DNA from: Anaerolineae bacterium
Lineage (GTDB): Bacteria; Chloroflexota; Anaerolineae; JAAYZQ01
Assembly (NCBI GenBank): GCA_016929795.1
Contig: JAFGIA010000345.1
Location: 1-50,774 of the forward strand
Length of the DNA stretch: 50,774 nucleotides
Reading direction: 5' to 3'
Below, piece after piece: positions 1 through 7,772 of this stretch. The translations under genes were made by a program, and so were the position numbers. Numbering within the stretch: the stretch's first letter is position 1; every line of letters starts with the position of its first letter. Below the pieces are notes generated by a model. It was not told the DNA's origin, did no database searches, and was given only the letters and a program-made list of their open reading frames with translations.

Positions 1-60
1 CGGAATGCCAGCCGGTCTCATCACCGTGAATCCGTGTAAATCCGTGCAATCCGTGTCCAA
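1..60. repeat. Short tandem ATCCGTG-type intergenic repeat
   Basis: The motif AATCCGTG occurs three times in slightly varied form between about 28 and 57. This is a short iterated non-coding tract at the window edge, upstream of the first promoter. It looks like one of several dispersed repeat families in this genome. No gene is seen in it. Confidence 0.4.
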
Positions 61-92
61 TCATAACCCCACCTGAACGGTTACTCTGCCGG

Positions 93-121
93 TTGACACG
101 CTTCCCGCCCCGTGGTATACT
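93..121 (+). promoter_or_regulatory. Promoter of the corrinoid methyltransferase operon
   Basis: A perfect -35 TTGACA (93-98) and a -10 TATACT (116-121) are separated by 17 bp. Transcription would start near 128, about 38 nt before the GTG start at 166. No cobalamin-riboswitch-like element fits in this short leader. Confidence 0.8.
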
Positions 122-165
122 CCTCTCTGCCACACAGCAAGTGATTCGATGGCAAGAGGAGCAGC

Positions 166-966
166 GTGGAGACGAGCGACCTGACAGCCCTTGCCCAGGC
201 CATTGCCGCCACCGTCCGGCGGCTGGCTGCGGGCGCCACCGGCCAGACGTGCTACCGGGCACCGCTCGTGGCCATCGCCGCTGCGGCCGATCCGCGCTTT
301 GCGCAGCTCCGCCACACGCTCCACCCGGGCCACGCCCTGCCCTCCGACCTACTGCCCGGCGCCCAGGCCGTCGTCGTCTTTTTTCTGCCCTTTGCCCACG
401 AGACGGTAGCGGCCAACGCGCGTGACCCCATTCTGGTCGACCGATCGTGGGCCGTTGCCTATGTCGAGACGAACGCGCTGATCGGGCACATCACCGCAGC
501 GCTCATCGACCAGCTCGCCGCCGCCGGCATCCCGGCCGCCACCCAGCCCGCCACCCACAACTTTGACCCCGTCTCGCTGCACAGCACCTGGTCGCACAAA
601 AGCGCCGCCGTCATCGCCGGGCTGGGCGCGTTTGGCCTGCACCAGATGGTGATCACCGAGGCGGGCTGTGCGGGCCGCTTTGGCAGCCTGGTTATCGGCG
701 CGCCGCTGCCCGTGGGCACCGTGGGCGACGACACGATCACGCCGCCGGCGCCGCGCGAGTGGTGTCAATATTATGTCGATGGGAGCTGCATGGAGTGCGT
801 CGCCGCGTGCCCCGTGCACGCCATTGACCCTGCCCGCGGAGTCGACAAAGACGCCTGCTACGGACACGTGCTCGCCGTCGCACGCGAGTTCACCGACCTC
901 GGCCTGGCCGACGTCTGTGGCAAGTGTGCCGTGGTAGGACCATGCGCGATTCCCGACTCGGCATGA
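166..966 (+). CDS. Two-cluster 4Fe-4S protein, QueG-like (COG1600), putative corrinoid reductive activator
   Basis: This 266-residue protein starts at GTG 166 behind an AAGAGGA ribosome site. The N-terminal 190 residues resemble the cobalamin-binding part of epoxyqueuosine reductase-like proteins, including a WSHKSAAVIAGLGAFG stretch near 142-157. The C-terminus has eight cysteines: C200, C208, C211 and C215 (CxxCxxxCP), C231, and C251, C254 and C260. These are enough for two [4Fe-4S] clusters. It is the first gene of an operon with a corrinoid protein and two methyltransferases, 27 bp before the next gene. By context it may reduce inactive Co(II) corrinoid back to Co(I), a role played by RamA or RACo elsewhere. 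A tRNA queuosine role cannot be excluded, but the protein is shorter than QueG and no queuosine gene is nearby. Confidence 0.6.
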   Translation: METSDLTALAQAIAATVRRLAAGATGQTCYRAPLVAIAAAADPRFAQLRHTLHPGHALPSDLLPGAQAVVVFFLPFAHETVAANARDPILVDRSWAVAYVETNALIGHITAALIDQLAAAGIPAATQPATHNFDPVSLHSTWSHKSAAVIAGLGAFGLHQMVITEAGCAGRFGSLVIGAPLPVGTVGDDTITPPAPREWCQYYVDGSCMECVAACPVHAIDPARGVDKDACYGHVLAVAREFTDLGLADVCGKCAVVGPCAIPDSA

Positions 967-993
967 TGTGTAACAGTCAAAGGAGAAAATAGG

Positions 994-1647
994 ATGTCAC
1001 AAGAAAGACTCTACCAGGAAATGGCACAGTCGGTGATTGCCGGGCTGCCTGACAGGGCACGGGCACTCGCCGGCGAGGCGCTGGCAGCGGGCATCGAGCC
1101 GATCGACGCCATCGAAGAGGGGTTCAAGCCGGGCATGGACACGGTGGGCGAGGCCTTTGCCTGCGGCGAGGCGTTCATCCCCGACCTGATGATGAGCGGC
1201 GAGGCACTCAAGGCGGCCATTGCCACACTCGAGCCGGAGCTGATGGCCCGCCGCCAGCAGCGCCAGGTGTCGGGCAAGGTGGTCATCGGCACCGTGCAGG
1301 GCGACATCCACGAGATCGGCAAGACGCTCGTCGCCACCATGCTCGCCGCCAACGGGTTCGAGGTGCACGACCTGGGCGTCGACGTGTCGCCCGCCGCCTT
1401 TCTCGACGCGGTGCGCCAGTTCGAGCCGGACGTCGTCGGCCTGTCGGCGCTGCTCACCACTACGCTGCTCAACCAGGAAGCCGTCATCACCACCCTCAAA
1501 GAAGCCGGCCTGCGCGACCGCGTCAAGGTGATCGTCGGCGGCGTTCCCGCCAGCCCCGAGTGGGCGCAAGAGATCGGCGCCAACGCCTATGCCGAAAACG
1601 CCACCGACGCCGTCCGCGTCGTCAAAGAACTGACAGCCAGCAAATGA
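994..1647 (+). CDS. Methyltransferase cognate corrinoid protein (MtbC/MttC-like)
   Basis: This 217-residue protein begins at ATG 994 after AAAGGAG. Residues 1-88 form the helical cap region of B12-binding methyltransferase proteins, and residues about 92-213 form the Rossmann-like cobalamin domain. The lower-ligand motif DxHxxG is D104-x-H106-x-x-G109 (GDIHEIGK), followed by the SALLTTTL segment (151-158) and the VGG loop (181-183). The protein carries a methyl group on cobalt between a substrate:corrinoid methyltransferase and a corrinoid:acceptor methyltransferase. Length and motifs match MttC, MtbC and MtgC. It lies between the Fe-S activator and the homocysteine methyltransferase, so it is the likely methyl carrier for this operon. 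Confidence 0.92.
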   Translation: MSQERLYQEMAQSVIAGLPDRARALAGEALAAGIEPIDAIEEGFKPGMDTVGEAFACGEAFIPDLMMSGEALKAAIATLEPELMARRQQRQVSGKVVIGTVQGDIHEIGKTLVATMLAANGFEVHDLGVDVSPAAFLDAVRQFEPDVVGLSALLTTTLLNQEAVITTLKEAGLRDRVKVIVGGVPASPEWAQEIGANAYAENATDAVRVVKELTASK

Positions 1648-1654
1648 TCATCGT

Positions 1655-1702
1655 GGATCGGGCCTCCGACTCCCTACTCTCCCACTCCCCGATACCCGAT
1701 CC
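1655..1702 (+). repeat. Intergenic ACTCCC-type repeat bounded by an 8-bp inverted repeat
   Basis: GGATCGGG (1655-1662) is complementary to CCCGATCC (1695-1702). The loop is C-rich with repeated ACTCCC units. It sits between the corrinoid protein and the next gene. It could be a weak RNA stem or simply a dispersed repeat; there is no T-run, so it is not an obvious terminator. Confidence 0.4.
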
Positions 1703-1719
1703 CTGGAAAGGAGCAAATC

Positions 1720-2610
1720 ATGCGAACCGCACTCAACGCCGGCCGGGTCCTCATCGCCGACGGCGCCACCGGCACAATGCTGCAGGGGGAAGGGTTGCCC
1801 GTGGGCCTGCCCGGCGAGGCGTGGGTCCTCGAGCGGCCCGACGTGATCGTCAAGCTGCACCGCGCCTACCTCGACGCCGGCTCCGACCTGATCCTGACCA
1901 CGACGTTCGGCGGCACCCGCCCGCGCCTGGCACGCGCACGGCTCGACGACAGGGTACCGGAAATCAACCGCCGGGCCGCCGAGCTGGCGCGCGAGGCGGT
2001 GCAGGGGAAGGCATACGCCGGCCGAGAGGCAGGCCCCTTCGTCGGCGGCGACGTCGGCCCCACCGGTGAGATGATGTCGCCCCTGGGCAAGCTCACCTAC
2101 CAGGCGGCAGTCGACCTTTTTGCTGAACAGATCGGCGCACTGGCCGAAGGGGGCGTCGATTGCATCTGGATCGAGACGATGAGCGCCCTGGAAGAAGCGC
2201 GCGCTGCCATCGAGGCCGCGCGCCAGGTGACCGACTTGCCCCTCTTTTGCACCTTTAGCTTTGACACCCACGGCCGCACGGGCATGGGCCTCAGCCCGTC
2301 GCAGGCAGCAGCCGCCGTCGCCGAGCTGGGCGTCGACGCCACTGGTGCCAACTGCGGGCACGCACCAGAAGAGGTGCTCGACTTTTTGCCCGCCATGTCC
2401 GCCGCCGCGCACGGCCTCACCCTCATCGCCAAGCCGAACGCTGGCATCCCGAGGATGGTCGGCCGCCAGGCAGTGTATGACGCCGGCCCCGAGCGCATGG
2501 CCGCGCTGGCCCGCCAATACGTCGAGCTGGGTGCGACCATCGTCGGCACCTGCTGCGGCTCATCGCCGGCACACATCGCGGCGATTGCTGCCGAGATAAA
2601 ATTGAGGTGA
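1720..2610 (+). CDS. Homocysteine S-methyltransferase family protein (MetH N-terminal/BHMT-like)
   Basis: This 296-residue single-domain protein starts at ATG 1720 behind GGAAAGGAG. It has the (beta/alpha)8 homocysteine methyltransferase fold: the DGATGTML segment at 14-21, TTTFGG at 60-65, and zinc ligands C212 (TGANC) with C278 and C279 (GTCCG). Zinc activates the homocysteine thiol. The corrinoid, folate and activation domains of full MetH are absent, and a free corrinoid protein is encoded immediately upstream. The likely reaction is methyl-corrinoid plus homocysteine giving methionine, or another thiol acceptor. Its stop overlaps the ribosome site of the following MttB gene. An S-methylmethionine or betaine donor cannot be excluded from sequence alone. 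Confidence 0.85.
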   Translation: MRTALNAGRVLIADGATGTMLQGEGLPVGLPGEAWVLERPDVIVKLHRAYLDAGSDLILTTTFGGTRPRLARARLDDRVPEINRRAAELAREAVQGKAYAGREAGPFVGGDVGPTGEMMSPLGKLTYQAAVDLFAEQIGALAEGGVDCIWIETMSALEEARAAIEAARQVTDLPLFCTFSFDTHGRTGMGLSPSQAAAAVAELGVDATGANCGHAPEEVLDFLPAMSAAAHGLTLIAKPNAGIPRMVGRQAVYDAGPERMAALARQYVELGATIVGTCCGSSPAHIAAIAAEIKLR

Positions 2611-2615
2611 AACCG

Positions 2616-4082
2616 ATGAGAGCCAATTATCAGATCCATGCCACGCCACAGTTTCGCATGTTGGCGGATGACCAGATCGAAGAGATCTTTTTTGCCGCGC
2701 TCGACGTGCTCGCGCGGGTGGGGACGCGCATTCACGGCGGTGAGGCACTGTCGCTCCTCGACGGCGCCGGATGCCAGGTGAATATTGAAGGGGCGTCTTC
2801 GGCGCGCGTGCGTATCCCCGTTGCCGTAGTGCAACATGCGCTGGCCATCACGCCGCGCCAGATCGTCGTCGCCGGGCGTGACCGGTCGAAACGCCTCACC
2901 TTGCAGAAGGACCACGTCTATTTCGGCACCGGCTCTGACTGCCCGTCGATGGTCGATCCACGCAGCGGCGAGGTGCGCAAATACACGTACGACGACGTGT
3001 ACGACGCCGCACGCCTGGTCGACGCGCTGCCCAATCTCGACTTTCACATGTCACTCGGCCTGACATCGGGCGTCGTGCCCCAGACGTACGACCGGCCCCA
3101 ATTCCTGGCCATGGTGCGCGGGACGTCCAAGCCGCTGGTCATCACCGCCGTCGACAGGCAGGGACTGGCCGACCAGTACGCCATGGCATGCCAGGTGCTG
3201 GGCAGCGAGGCCGAATTCGCCCGTGCTCCCCTGTTCGTGGTCTACATCGAGCCCAGCTCGCCCCTCACCCACTCTATTGAGGCGGTGGAAAAGCTCCTCT
3301 ATGCCGCCGAGCATGGCATCCCGGCGATCTATACCCCCTGCATCATGGCCGGTGGCACCGGCCCGGTGACCATGGCGGGCACGATGGTCCAGGCACTGGC
3401 CGAGTATCTGACTGGCGTGGTGATGGCGCAGGCGCGCCAGCCCGGCGCAGGCGTGATCATGGGGGGTGTGAACGCGCCCATGGACATGGCGACATCGATC
3501 CTGTCGTACGGCTCGCCCGAGCTGGCGATCATCAGCGCCGCCATGACCGACGTGGCGAAATGGATCGGCGTGCCCATGTTCTCCACGGCGGGCTGCTCCG
3601 ACGCCAAGGTGCTCGACGAGCAGGCAGCAGCCGAGGCAACGCTGTCGATCGTCCTCGCCGCCCTGTCCGGTGCCAACCTGGTGCACGACGTCGGCTACCT
3701 CGAATCGGGCTTGCTCGGCTCCTTCGACATGCTGGTGCTGTCGGACGAGGTGATCGGCATGGCGCGCCGCATGCTCGCCGGCGTGCGTGTCACTCCCGAT
3801 ACCCTGGCCGTCGACGTCATCGGGCGCGTCGGTCCCGGTGGCCACTACCTCACCCAGGAGCACACGCGGGCGCACTTCCGGCAGGAGACATGGCTGCCCA
3901 CCCTGATGGACCGCCAGATGCGCCGCGCGTGGGCCGCGGCGGGCAGCAAGACGATGGCCGGGCGCGTGCGCGAAAAGGTCGTGCGCCTCCTCGACCAACA
4001 CCAGCCCGCCCCCCTGCCCGACGGCGTGCAGGCACGGCTGGAAGAGCAGATCGCGCGCGTCGAGATGCCCTACCGCACCTGA
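2616..4082 (+). CDS. Trimethylamine methyltransferase (MttB) family protein, non-pyrrolysine type
   Basis: This 488-residue protein has the usual MttB length. ATG 2616 is preferred over the upstream GTG 2607 because GAGGTGA (2604-2610) gives a well-spaced ribosome site for it. The frame is open throughout with no internal TAG, so this is not a pyrrolysine enzyme. It belongs to the larger group that demethylates quaternary amines such as glycine betaine, proline betaine or carnitine. Recognisable family segments include GTGSDCP, STAGCSDAKVLDEQAA and VGPGGHYLTQEHTRAHFR near the C-terminus. The substrate cannot be read from the sequence. It is the last gene of the operon and presumably methylates the corrinoid protein at 994. 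Its last 13 bp overlap the convergent gene at 4070. Confidence 0.88.
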   Translation: MRANYQIHATPQFRMLADDQIEEIFFAALDVLARVGTRIHGGEALSLLDGAGCQVNIEGASSARVRIPVAVVQHALAITPRQIVVAGRDRSKRLTLQKDHVYFGTGSDCPSMVDPRSGEVRKYTYDDVYDAARLVDALPNLDFHMSLGLTSGVVPQTYDRPQFLAMVRGTSKPLVITAVDRQGLADQYAMACQVLGSEAEFARAPLFVVYIEPSSPLTHSIEAVEKLLYAAEHGIPAIYTPCIMAGGTGPVTMAGTMVQALAEYLTGVVMAQARQPGAGVIMGGVNAPMDMATSILSYGSPELAIISAAMTDVAKWIGVPMFSTAGCSDAKVLDEQAAAEATLSIVLAALSGANLVHDVGYLESGLLGSFDMLVLSDEVIGMARRMLAGVRVTPDTLAVDVIGRVGPGGHYLTQEHTRAHFRQETWLPTLMDRQMRRAWAAAGSKTMAGRVREKVVRLLDQHQPAPLPDGVQARLEEQIARVEMPYRT

Positions 4083-4843
4083 AGCGTGAGGTAGTGGTTC
4101 TCCACCGCATCGTCGCGGTGGATCACCCGCAGGCAATAGCTAGTCGTCTGGGTGGGGCACACCTGCTGCTCCGCGACGCCGGCCACGCCATGGTCCTGCC
4201 AGCCTTCGCGCTCGGGGTGAAAGTAGACGGCCTTGACCCCCTCCACGTGCCAGCGAAAAGTCGCGCACTCGCCGGGCCGGATCTCGACCCTGTCGAGAGA
4301 GAAGGTCTGCACGACCCGAGATCGTGCTTGCGACCGCACCTGGACCGTGATCTTGTGCTCCTCGACCGAGTCGTCACGCCGGATCACGCGCAGGTAGTAG
4401 GTGGTCGTCTGCTGCGGGCAGACTTGCTGTTCGGCCACGCCGGCCACGCCGTGGTCCTGCCAGCGTTGCCCCTCGGGGTGGAAATAGACGGCCTTGACCC
4501 CCTCCACGTGCCAGCGGAAGGTGACACACTCACCGGGCTGGATCTCGGCCCTGTCGACCGTGAACATCTGGACGACCTGAGGCGCTGCCTGGGGCTGTAC
4601 GTGGATCGTCATCTTGTGCACATCTTTCGAGCCGTCGCGCTGGACCACGCGCAGGCGGTAGGTGGTCGTTTGCTGCGGGCAAACCTGCTGCTCGCCCACG
4701 CCGACCACGCCGTGCCCCTCCCATCCCTGGCCCTCGGCGAAAAAGTAGACCTCCTTGACCCCTTCGACGTGCCAGCGGATGGTGGTGCATTCTCCAGGCT
4801 GGATGGCCGTTCGATCGGCTGCGAAATGGACAGATGGGCTCAT
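4070..4843 (-). CDS. Three-repeat Ig-like domain protein
   Basis: This 257-residue protein consists of three tandem copies, about residues 1-84, 90-170 and 176-257. Each copy has IQPGEC or IRPGEC, then RWHVEGVK, then VYF, then a GV.G..EQQVCP segment and a TTTYxLRV strand. The conserved cysteine pair (for example C19/C55) could form a disulfide in each Ig-like fold. ATG 4843 has a GGAGG ribosome site; an upstream TTG at 4858 lies inside that site and is less likely. No signal peptide or membrane segment is seen. Copies two and three are more alike than either is to copy one, which points to recent duplication. It is transcribed alone and its end overlaps MttB by 13 bp. The function is unknown; a binding or adhesion role is only a guess. 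Confidence 0.8.
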   Translation of the reverse strand: MSPSVHFAADRTAIQPGECTTIRWHVEGVKEVYFFAEGQGWEGHGVVGVGEQQVCPQQTTTYRLRVVQRDGSKDVHKMTIHVQPQAAPQVVQMFTVDRAEIQPGECVTFRWHVEGVKAVYFHPEGQRWQDHGVAGVAEQQVCPQQTTTYYLRVIRRDDSVEEHKITVQVRSQARSRVVQTFSLDRVEIRPGECATFRWHVEGVKAVYFHPEREGWQDHGVAGVAEQQVCPTQTTSYCLRVIHRDDAVENHYLTLQVR

Positions 4844-4873
4844 GGGTTCCTCCCTCAAGATATCTTGGCCAGC

Positions 4874-4902
4874 ATTATACCCCTACTCGGCCTTCCGGTC
4901 AA
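4874..4902 (-). promoter_or_regulatory. Promoter of the Ig-like repeat gene
   Basis: On the minus strand TTGACC (4902-4897) and TATAAT (4879-4874) are 17 bp apart. The expected start near 4866 leaves a 20-25 nt leader with the GGAGG site. Confidence 0.8.
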
Positions 4903-5013
4903 TTGCCGGCGGCCGGGGCACGATCACAGGGGATGTGCTCCACCTTACCGACTCGAGGCCCTCATATCGTGTATCATACCCTTGCATCTTTATAGAGTAA
5001 AGGAGACCAGCAC

Positions 5014-5472
5014 ATGCTGGAAGAAGGAGCCAAAGCGCCTGATTTTACACTGCCCGCCGAGCCAGCAGGCGACGTCACCCTGTCCGATTATCGCGGGAAA
5101 AAAGTCGTCCTCTACTTCTACCCCAAGGACGACACGCCGGGCTGCACCACCGAAGCGTGCACTTTTCGCGACGTCTATGACGACATCCTCGCCGCTGGCG
5201 CCGTCGTCCTCGGCGTCAGCCCCGACCCCGTCGAGTCCCACGAAAAGTTCCGCCGGAAGCATGGCCTGCCCTTCGCCCTGCTGAGCGACCCCGATCACCA
5301 CGTGGCGGACCTGTATGGGGCCTGGGGCGAAAAGACGGTGTTTGGTAAAAAGCGCGAGGGCATCCTGCGCTCCACCTACATCATCGACGAGACGGGCCAC
5401 ATCGCCAGGGTCTTTCCGAACGTCAGCCCCAAACAGCACAGCCAGGAGGTACTGGAGGCACTGGGCGCATGA
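5014..5472 (+). CDS. bcp: Thioredoxin-dependent thiol peroxidase (BCP/PrxQ peroxiredoxin)
   Basis: This 152-residue peroxiredoxin starts at ATG 5014 behind AAAGGAG. The peroxidatic cysteine is C44 in YPKDDTPGCTTEAC, and C49 five residues later is the usual resolving cysteine of the atypical 2-Cys PrxQ class. The enzyme reduces hydrogen peroxide and organic hydroperoxides in the cytoplasm, using thioredoxin. The length is typical and nothing is missing. The stop overlaps the start of the next gene (ATGA, 5469-5472), so the two are translationally coupled. Confidence 0.96.
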   Translation: MLEEGAKAPDFTLPAEPAGDVTLSDYRGKKVVLYFYPKDDTPGCTTEACTFRDVYDDILAAGAVVLGVSPDPVESHEKFRRKHGLPFALLSDPDHHVADLYGAWGEKTVFGKKREGILRSTYIIDETGHIARVFPNVSPKQHSQEVLEALGA

Positions 5473-6326
5473 AACGACTCACCCGTCGCCAATTCGTGCG
5501 CCTGGCCGCCGGCGCAGCACTCCTGCCTGCGTTGGGCGGGTGCGGCGAGGAAGGGAACCCGCCCCCCACAGGGGCTGCCCCACCTGCGGCAACGTCGACC
5601 GCGGTACCGCCCACCTTGACTGCCGTGCCAGCCACGCCGGCTGCCGGCGCCACCGCCGGGCCATTCTCCCTCGGCCCCACCGCCACGCTCCCGCCCGTGC
5701 CCGGCGTGCTGCGCAACGAGAACGTCCCCGGCTTCTATGTGCGCTACTACCGGCCCCTCGAGCCAGTGGACCGCGACACATGGACGCTGCAAGTGGGCGG
5801 CCTGGTGCGCAGCCCGCAAAGCCTGTCGTTGGCCAATGTGCTGGCGTTGCCGCGCACGGCCCAGGTGTCGCGTATGGCGTGCGTGGAAGGATGGTCGGCG
5901 GCAGCGGCGTGGGAGGGATTTCACCTGAGCGGCTTGATGGAGGTGGTGCAGCCGACGGCAGAGGCGCGCTGGGTGCACATGCAGTGCGCTGATGGCTACT
6001 ACGAGTCGATGACAATCGAAGCCCTGCTGCGCGAGCGCGCCATCTGGGCGCACCACATGAACGGCAACATCCTGCCCGAGATCTATGGCGCGCCGCTGCG
6101 CCTGATGATCCCGTGGCTCTATGGCTACAAGAGCGCCAAGGCGATCACCCGCATCGAGTTCGCAGCCGAAGAGATGGTCGGCTACTGGCCCGACGTCGGA
6201 CCTTATACGACCGAGGCTACCATCCGCCGCGGCCGCGACTACCCGCTCGACCTGCCAGGCGGCAGCCGGCCGATCGAGGGCGGGCAGGAGATATTCTACC
6301 CAGACGGGATCGAATCCAAGAATTAG
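5469..6326 (+). CDS. Exported molybdopterin-dependent oxidoreductase (sulfite oxidase/MsrP-like), Tat lipoprotein
   Basis: This 285-residue protein begins with a twin-arginine signal (RRQFVRLAAG, residues 6-15), followed by a lipobox ending in C25 (LGGC). A Pro/Ala/Thr-rich linker covers about 28-65. The oxidoreductase molybdopterin domain follows (about 80-270), with the molybdenum-ligand cysteine C138 in MACVEGWSAAAAWEG. The protein should be folded with Mo-cofactor, exported by Tat and lipid-anchored outside the membrane. Related enzymes oxidise sulfite or repair methionine sulfoxide (MsrP). Overlap with the peroxiredoxin gene makes an oxidative-damage role attractive, but the substrate is not determined. 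Confidence 0.88.
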   Translation: MKRLTRRQFVRLAAGAALLPALGGCGEEGNPPPTGAAPPAATSTAVPPTLTAVPATPAAGATAGPFSLGPTATLPPVPGVLRNENVPGFYVRYYRPLEPVDRDTWTLQVGGLVRSPQSLSLANVLALPRTAQVSRMACVEGWSAAAAWEGFHLSGLMEVVQPTAEARWVHMQCADGYYESMTIEALLRERAIWAHHMNGNILPEIYGAPLRLMIPWLYGYKSAKAITRIEFAAEEMVGYWPDVGPYTTEATIRRGRDYPLDLPGGSRPIEGGQEIFYPDGIESKN

Positions 6327-6345
6327 GGAAAGCGAGGGGGGAAGC

Positions 6346-7749
6346 GTGTCCCACCATAACCCATTTCTCGCGCTGGACCAGCGGATCGTAGGCGACTGTT
6401 ACGCGTGCAGCACGGTGATGGACAACCTGATCACGCTGTGCGACGATTTTGGCTCGCGCTTTGGCGGCACCGAGGGCGAGCGCCAGGCAGCCGAGTTCTT
6501 CCGGGCGACGATGGTCGAGTACGGACTGAAGGACGTGCACCTGGAGCCCTTCGGCTATGTCGGCTGGGTGCGGGGACAGGCGACGTTCGAAATTGTGAGC
6601 CCGGTGCAAAAGACGATCCCGTGCATCAGCCTGCCCCACTCACCCGCCGCCGATCTGGAGGGAGTGATCGTCGACCTGGGTGACGGCGCCCCAGAGGATT
6701 TCGAGGAGCGTGCCGCCGAGATCGAAGGCAAAATCGTGATGACCACCTCCGTGACCAGCCCCAGGGGCTCGAAACGGTGGGTCCACCGCGGCGAAAAGTT
6801 TGGCCGCAGCCTGCTGGCCGGCGCGGTGGGGTTCATTTTCGTCAACCACTACCCCGGCTACGGTCCCGCGACAGGCGGCATCGGCAATGCGGGAGAAGCG
6901 CTCATCCCCGGCATCTCGGTGGCCAAAGAGGACGGCGCCTACCTGCAGCGCCTGGCACGGCGATATGGCGAGGTGCACGTGCGCATCACGTCGACCGACC
7001 GATGCGCGCCAATGACGTCGTGGAACGTGGTAGGTGATCTGCCAGGCGGTGACAAGACGGACGAGATCGTCATGGTCGGCAGTCACTATGACGGGCACGA
7101 CATCTCACAGGGTGCCGAAGACCCGGCATCGGGCGCCGTGTCGGTGCTGGAAGCAGCCCGGCTGCTGGCCGAGCACGCCGGGACACTGCCACGCACCGTG
7201 CGCTTTGTGCTGTGGGGCGTCGAGGAGATCGGCTTGCTCGGCTCGCGCGCCTACGTCGCCGCCCATGCCGACGAGATGGACCAGATCCGCTTCTACCTGA
7301 ACATGGACAGCGCTGGCGCCCGGGACAACACGCGCGACATCGTCCTCAACGAGTGGCCGGCGCTGCAACCCCTGCTCGAGGGGTGGAGCCGGGAGATGGC
7401 GCTGCCCTTTGCCGTGGCGCAAAAAGCCGCGGCCTTTTCCGACCACTTTCCCTTCTTCCTGGCCGGCGTGCCCACAGGCGGCATGCAGTCCGCCGTCGAG
7501 TCGCTAGCCGGGCGTGGCTACGGCCACACGCGCTACGACACCGTGGACAAGGTCGAGATCGCAGGCCTGCGCCACGCGTCGACGCTGGCCGCACGCCTGC
7601 TGCTGCGCATGGCCAGTGCTGAGGAGTGGCCGGTGGCCCGCCGCGCCGAGGCCGACGTCCTCGCGCTGCTGGAAACCCCGGAGAACCGCGAGGCGCGCGA
7701 GATACGGGCGCGGGTGGACGCGCTCTATCAGACGATCAGAGGGGCGTAG
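6346..7749 (+). CDS. M28 family zinc aminopeptidase/carboxypeptidase
   Basis: This 467-residue metallopeptidase starts at GTG 6346 behind GAGGGGGGAAGC. The open frame extends further upstream, but that part lies inside the previous gene and reads as shadow sequence. The M28 zinc and catalytic residues are all present in order: VGSHYDGHD, an Asp in EDPASGAVSVLEAAR, WGVEEIGLLGSR with the Glu pair, NMDSAG, and FSDHFPFF with the last His. The PA-like insertion typical of M28 is suggested around residues 100-200. No signal peptide is seen, so it appears cytoplasmic. It lies 19 bp after the molybdopterin protein and is probably co-transcribed with bcp. Confidence 0.92.
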   Translation: MSHHNPFLALDQRIVGDCYACSTVMDNLITLCDDFGSRFGGTEGERQAAEFFRATMVEYGLKDVHLEPFGYVGWVRGQATFEIVSPVQKTIPCISLPHSPAADLEGVIVDLGDGAPEDFEERAAEIEGKIVMTTSVTSPRGSKRWVHRGEKFGRSLLAGAVGFIFVNHYPGYGPATGGIGNAGEALIPGISVAKEDGAYLQRLARRYGEVHVRITSTDRCAPMTSWNVVGDLPGGDKTDEIVMVGSHYDGHDISQGAEDPASGAVSVLEAARLLAEHAGTLPRTVRFVLWGVEEIGLLGSRAYVAAHADEMDQIRFYLNMDSAGARDNTRDIVLNEWPALQPLLEGWSREMALPFAVAQKAAAFSDHFPFFLAGVPTGGMQSAVESLAGRGYGHTRYDTVDKVEIAGLRHASTLAARLLLRMASAEEWPVARRAEADVLALLETPENREAREIRARVDALYQTIRGA

Positions 7750-7772
7750 GGGGGGCAGGAACTCCGCCCTGG

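Noticed and set aside
2616..4082. Pyrrolysine-encoding MttB
   Set aside because: The reading frame has no internal TAG and is already full length, so it belongs to the non-pyrrolysine group.
4945..4977. Promoter for bcp (TTACCG and TATCAT)
   Set aside because: The spacer is 21 bp and the -35 is weak; the ribosome site is clear but the promoter is not supported.
3560..5284. Long plus-strand open frame of 574 codons across the MttB end and the Ig-like gene
   Set aside because: It runs out of frame through MttB and antisense to the three Ig repeats, whose repeat pattern and cysteines make sense only on the minus strand. The peptide has no recognisable domain.
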